Made by a program: the position numbers and the translations under genes. A DNA stretch of 6,645 nucleotides, taken from the NCBI GenBank assembly GCA_049299915.1, contig JBAQYG010000033.1, positions 1 through 6,645 on the forward strand. Reading direction: 5' to 3'. The notes beneath the pieces are model-generated. The model was not told the DNA's origin, did no database searches, and saw only the letters and a list, made by a program, of their open reading frames with translations. This document shows, piece by piece, positions 6,376 to 6,645 of the stretch. Every line of letters starts with the position of its first letter. Position 1 is the first letter of the stretch. The DNA is from JAVHQB01 sp049299915. Its GTDB lineage: Bacteria > Patescibacteriota > Minisyncoccia > UBA6257 > JAVHQB01.

Positions 6376-6384
6376 ATTATACCA
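6376..6384 (-). promoter_or_regulatory. Candidate extended -10 promoter for the DJ-1/gap operon
   Basis: The minus strand reads TGGTATAAT, a perfect match to the extended -10 element TGnTATAAT. It overlaps the last codons and stop of the methyltransferase gene. The hexamer 17 bp upstream (ATACGG) is a poor -35, which is tolerated for extended -10 promoters. Transcription would start about 6-7 bases on, near 6369-6370, only some five bases before the ATG at 6365, giving an almost leaderless mRNA. This fits the absence of a Shine-Dalgarno there. In AT-rich DNA such a match can arise by chance, so this is a prediction. Confidence 0.4.
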
Positions 6385-6645
6385 TTTTTTTACCATGACC
6401 GTATTTAAGCTGATAGGCTCCCAAAGCAAAGGCTACCTCAACATTAAGAGATTCTTTAATTCCATTCATGGGTATTTTCAAAACAGCATCACAGCTTTGG
6501 AGAATAGTTTTAGAGATGCCCTTTATTTCATTACCCACAATTATAGCTATTTTACCCTTAGCTTTGTAGCTATATAAGTTTAGACTCTTTTTTCCTGTTT
6601 CTAGCGCTACGATTTTATAATTATCTGTTTTTAATTGTTTAAGAA
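6377..6645 (-). CDS. SpoU/TrmH-family RNA 2'-O-ribose methyltransferase, C-terminal part (cut by window edge)
   Basis: Only the last 88 or so codons lie in the window, in a frame that runs open to the right edge. The translated end contains the two C-terminal SpoU signatures: IAIIVGNEIKGIS (motif II, SAM-binding trefoil knot) and then CDAVLKIPMNGIKESLNVEVA (about 20 residues later; motif III with the N of SLNV), closing in AYQL and a basic tail. These enzymes methylate a ribose 2'-OH in tRNA or 23S rRNA using S-adenosylmethionine. Which RNA is modified cannot be told, because the N-terminal domain is outside. The usual NEGxG reads NEIKG, a conservative variation. The TAA stop is 11 bp from the next start, so it may share a transcript with the sugar genes, although function links them poorly. 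Confidence 0.9.
   Translation of the reverse strand, partial: LKQLKTDNYKIVALETGKKSLNLYSYKAKGKIAIIVGNEIKGISKTILQSCDAVLKIPMNGIKESLNVEVAFALGAYQLKYGHGKKMV

Noticed and set aside
6395..6577. Plus-strand ORF of 60 codons near the right edge
   Set aside because: It lies opposite the methyltransferase 3' end, whose minus-strand frame carries clear SpoU motifs; the plus-strand protein has no recognisable feature.
36..6645. Possible alternative genetic code (TGA as glycine, as in some CPR lineages)
   Set aside because: None of the nine visible stops is TGA (eight TAA, one TAG), which raised the idea. However, every full-length gene reads through conserved glycine sites with GGN codons and has no in-frame TGA, so the standard code suffices.

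Overview
This 6.6 kb window is a tightly packed block of minus-strand genes in AT-rich DNA (roughly mid-thirties % GC by eye). It most likely comes from a Candidate Phyla Radiation (Patescibacteria/Parcubacteria-like) bacterium. The grounds are the transketolase split into two genes, the CPR-style versions of GAPDH, RpiB and the PfkB kinase, the very short intergenic gaps, the near absence of Shine-Dalgarno sequences, and a core-sugar operon of the kind reduced CPR genomes rely on. This placement is inferred from protein character; no rRNA or marker gene is present. The standard bacterial code fits: all ORFs are open without reading TGA as an amino acid.

In transcription order (high to low coordinates) the window holds: the 3' end of a SpoU/TrmH-family RNA 2'-O-ribose methyltransferase (cut by the window edge); a DJ-1/PfpI-family protein; glyceraldehyde-3-phosphate dehydrogenase; ribose-5-phosphate isomerase B; a divergent ribulose-phosphate 3-epimerase; the N-terminal and C-terminal halves of transketolase; a PfkB-family sugar kinase; a six-helix membrane protein; and a strong hairpin at the window's left edge that probably terminates the transcript. 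Gaps between genes are 1 to 34 bp, so one polycistronic message is likely. It may be boosted by an extended -10 promoter that overlaps the methyltransferase stop codon.

The six central enzymes form a pathway. RpiB and the epimerase interconvert ribose-5-P, ribulose-5-P and xylulose-5-P. The two-part transketolase makes glyceraldehyde-3-P plus sedoheptulose-7-P or fructose-6-P. GAPDH carries glyceraldehyde-3-P into ATP-yielding lower glycolysis. The PfkB kinase may feed the pathway (for example as a ribokinase) or phosphorylate one of its products. No transaldolase is present in the window. The DJ-1-like protein beside GAPDH suggests clean-up of reactive triose-phosphate or 1,3-bisphosphoglycerate by-products.

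I see no mobile element, CRISPR array, tRNA, rRNA or repeat family, and no gene-free stretch over 35 bp. The most interesting points are active-site substitutions in the epimerase and RpiB, the GAPDH/DJ-1 pairing, the transaldolase-free pathway operon, and the near-leaderless promoter.
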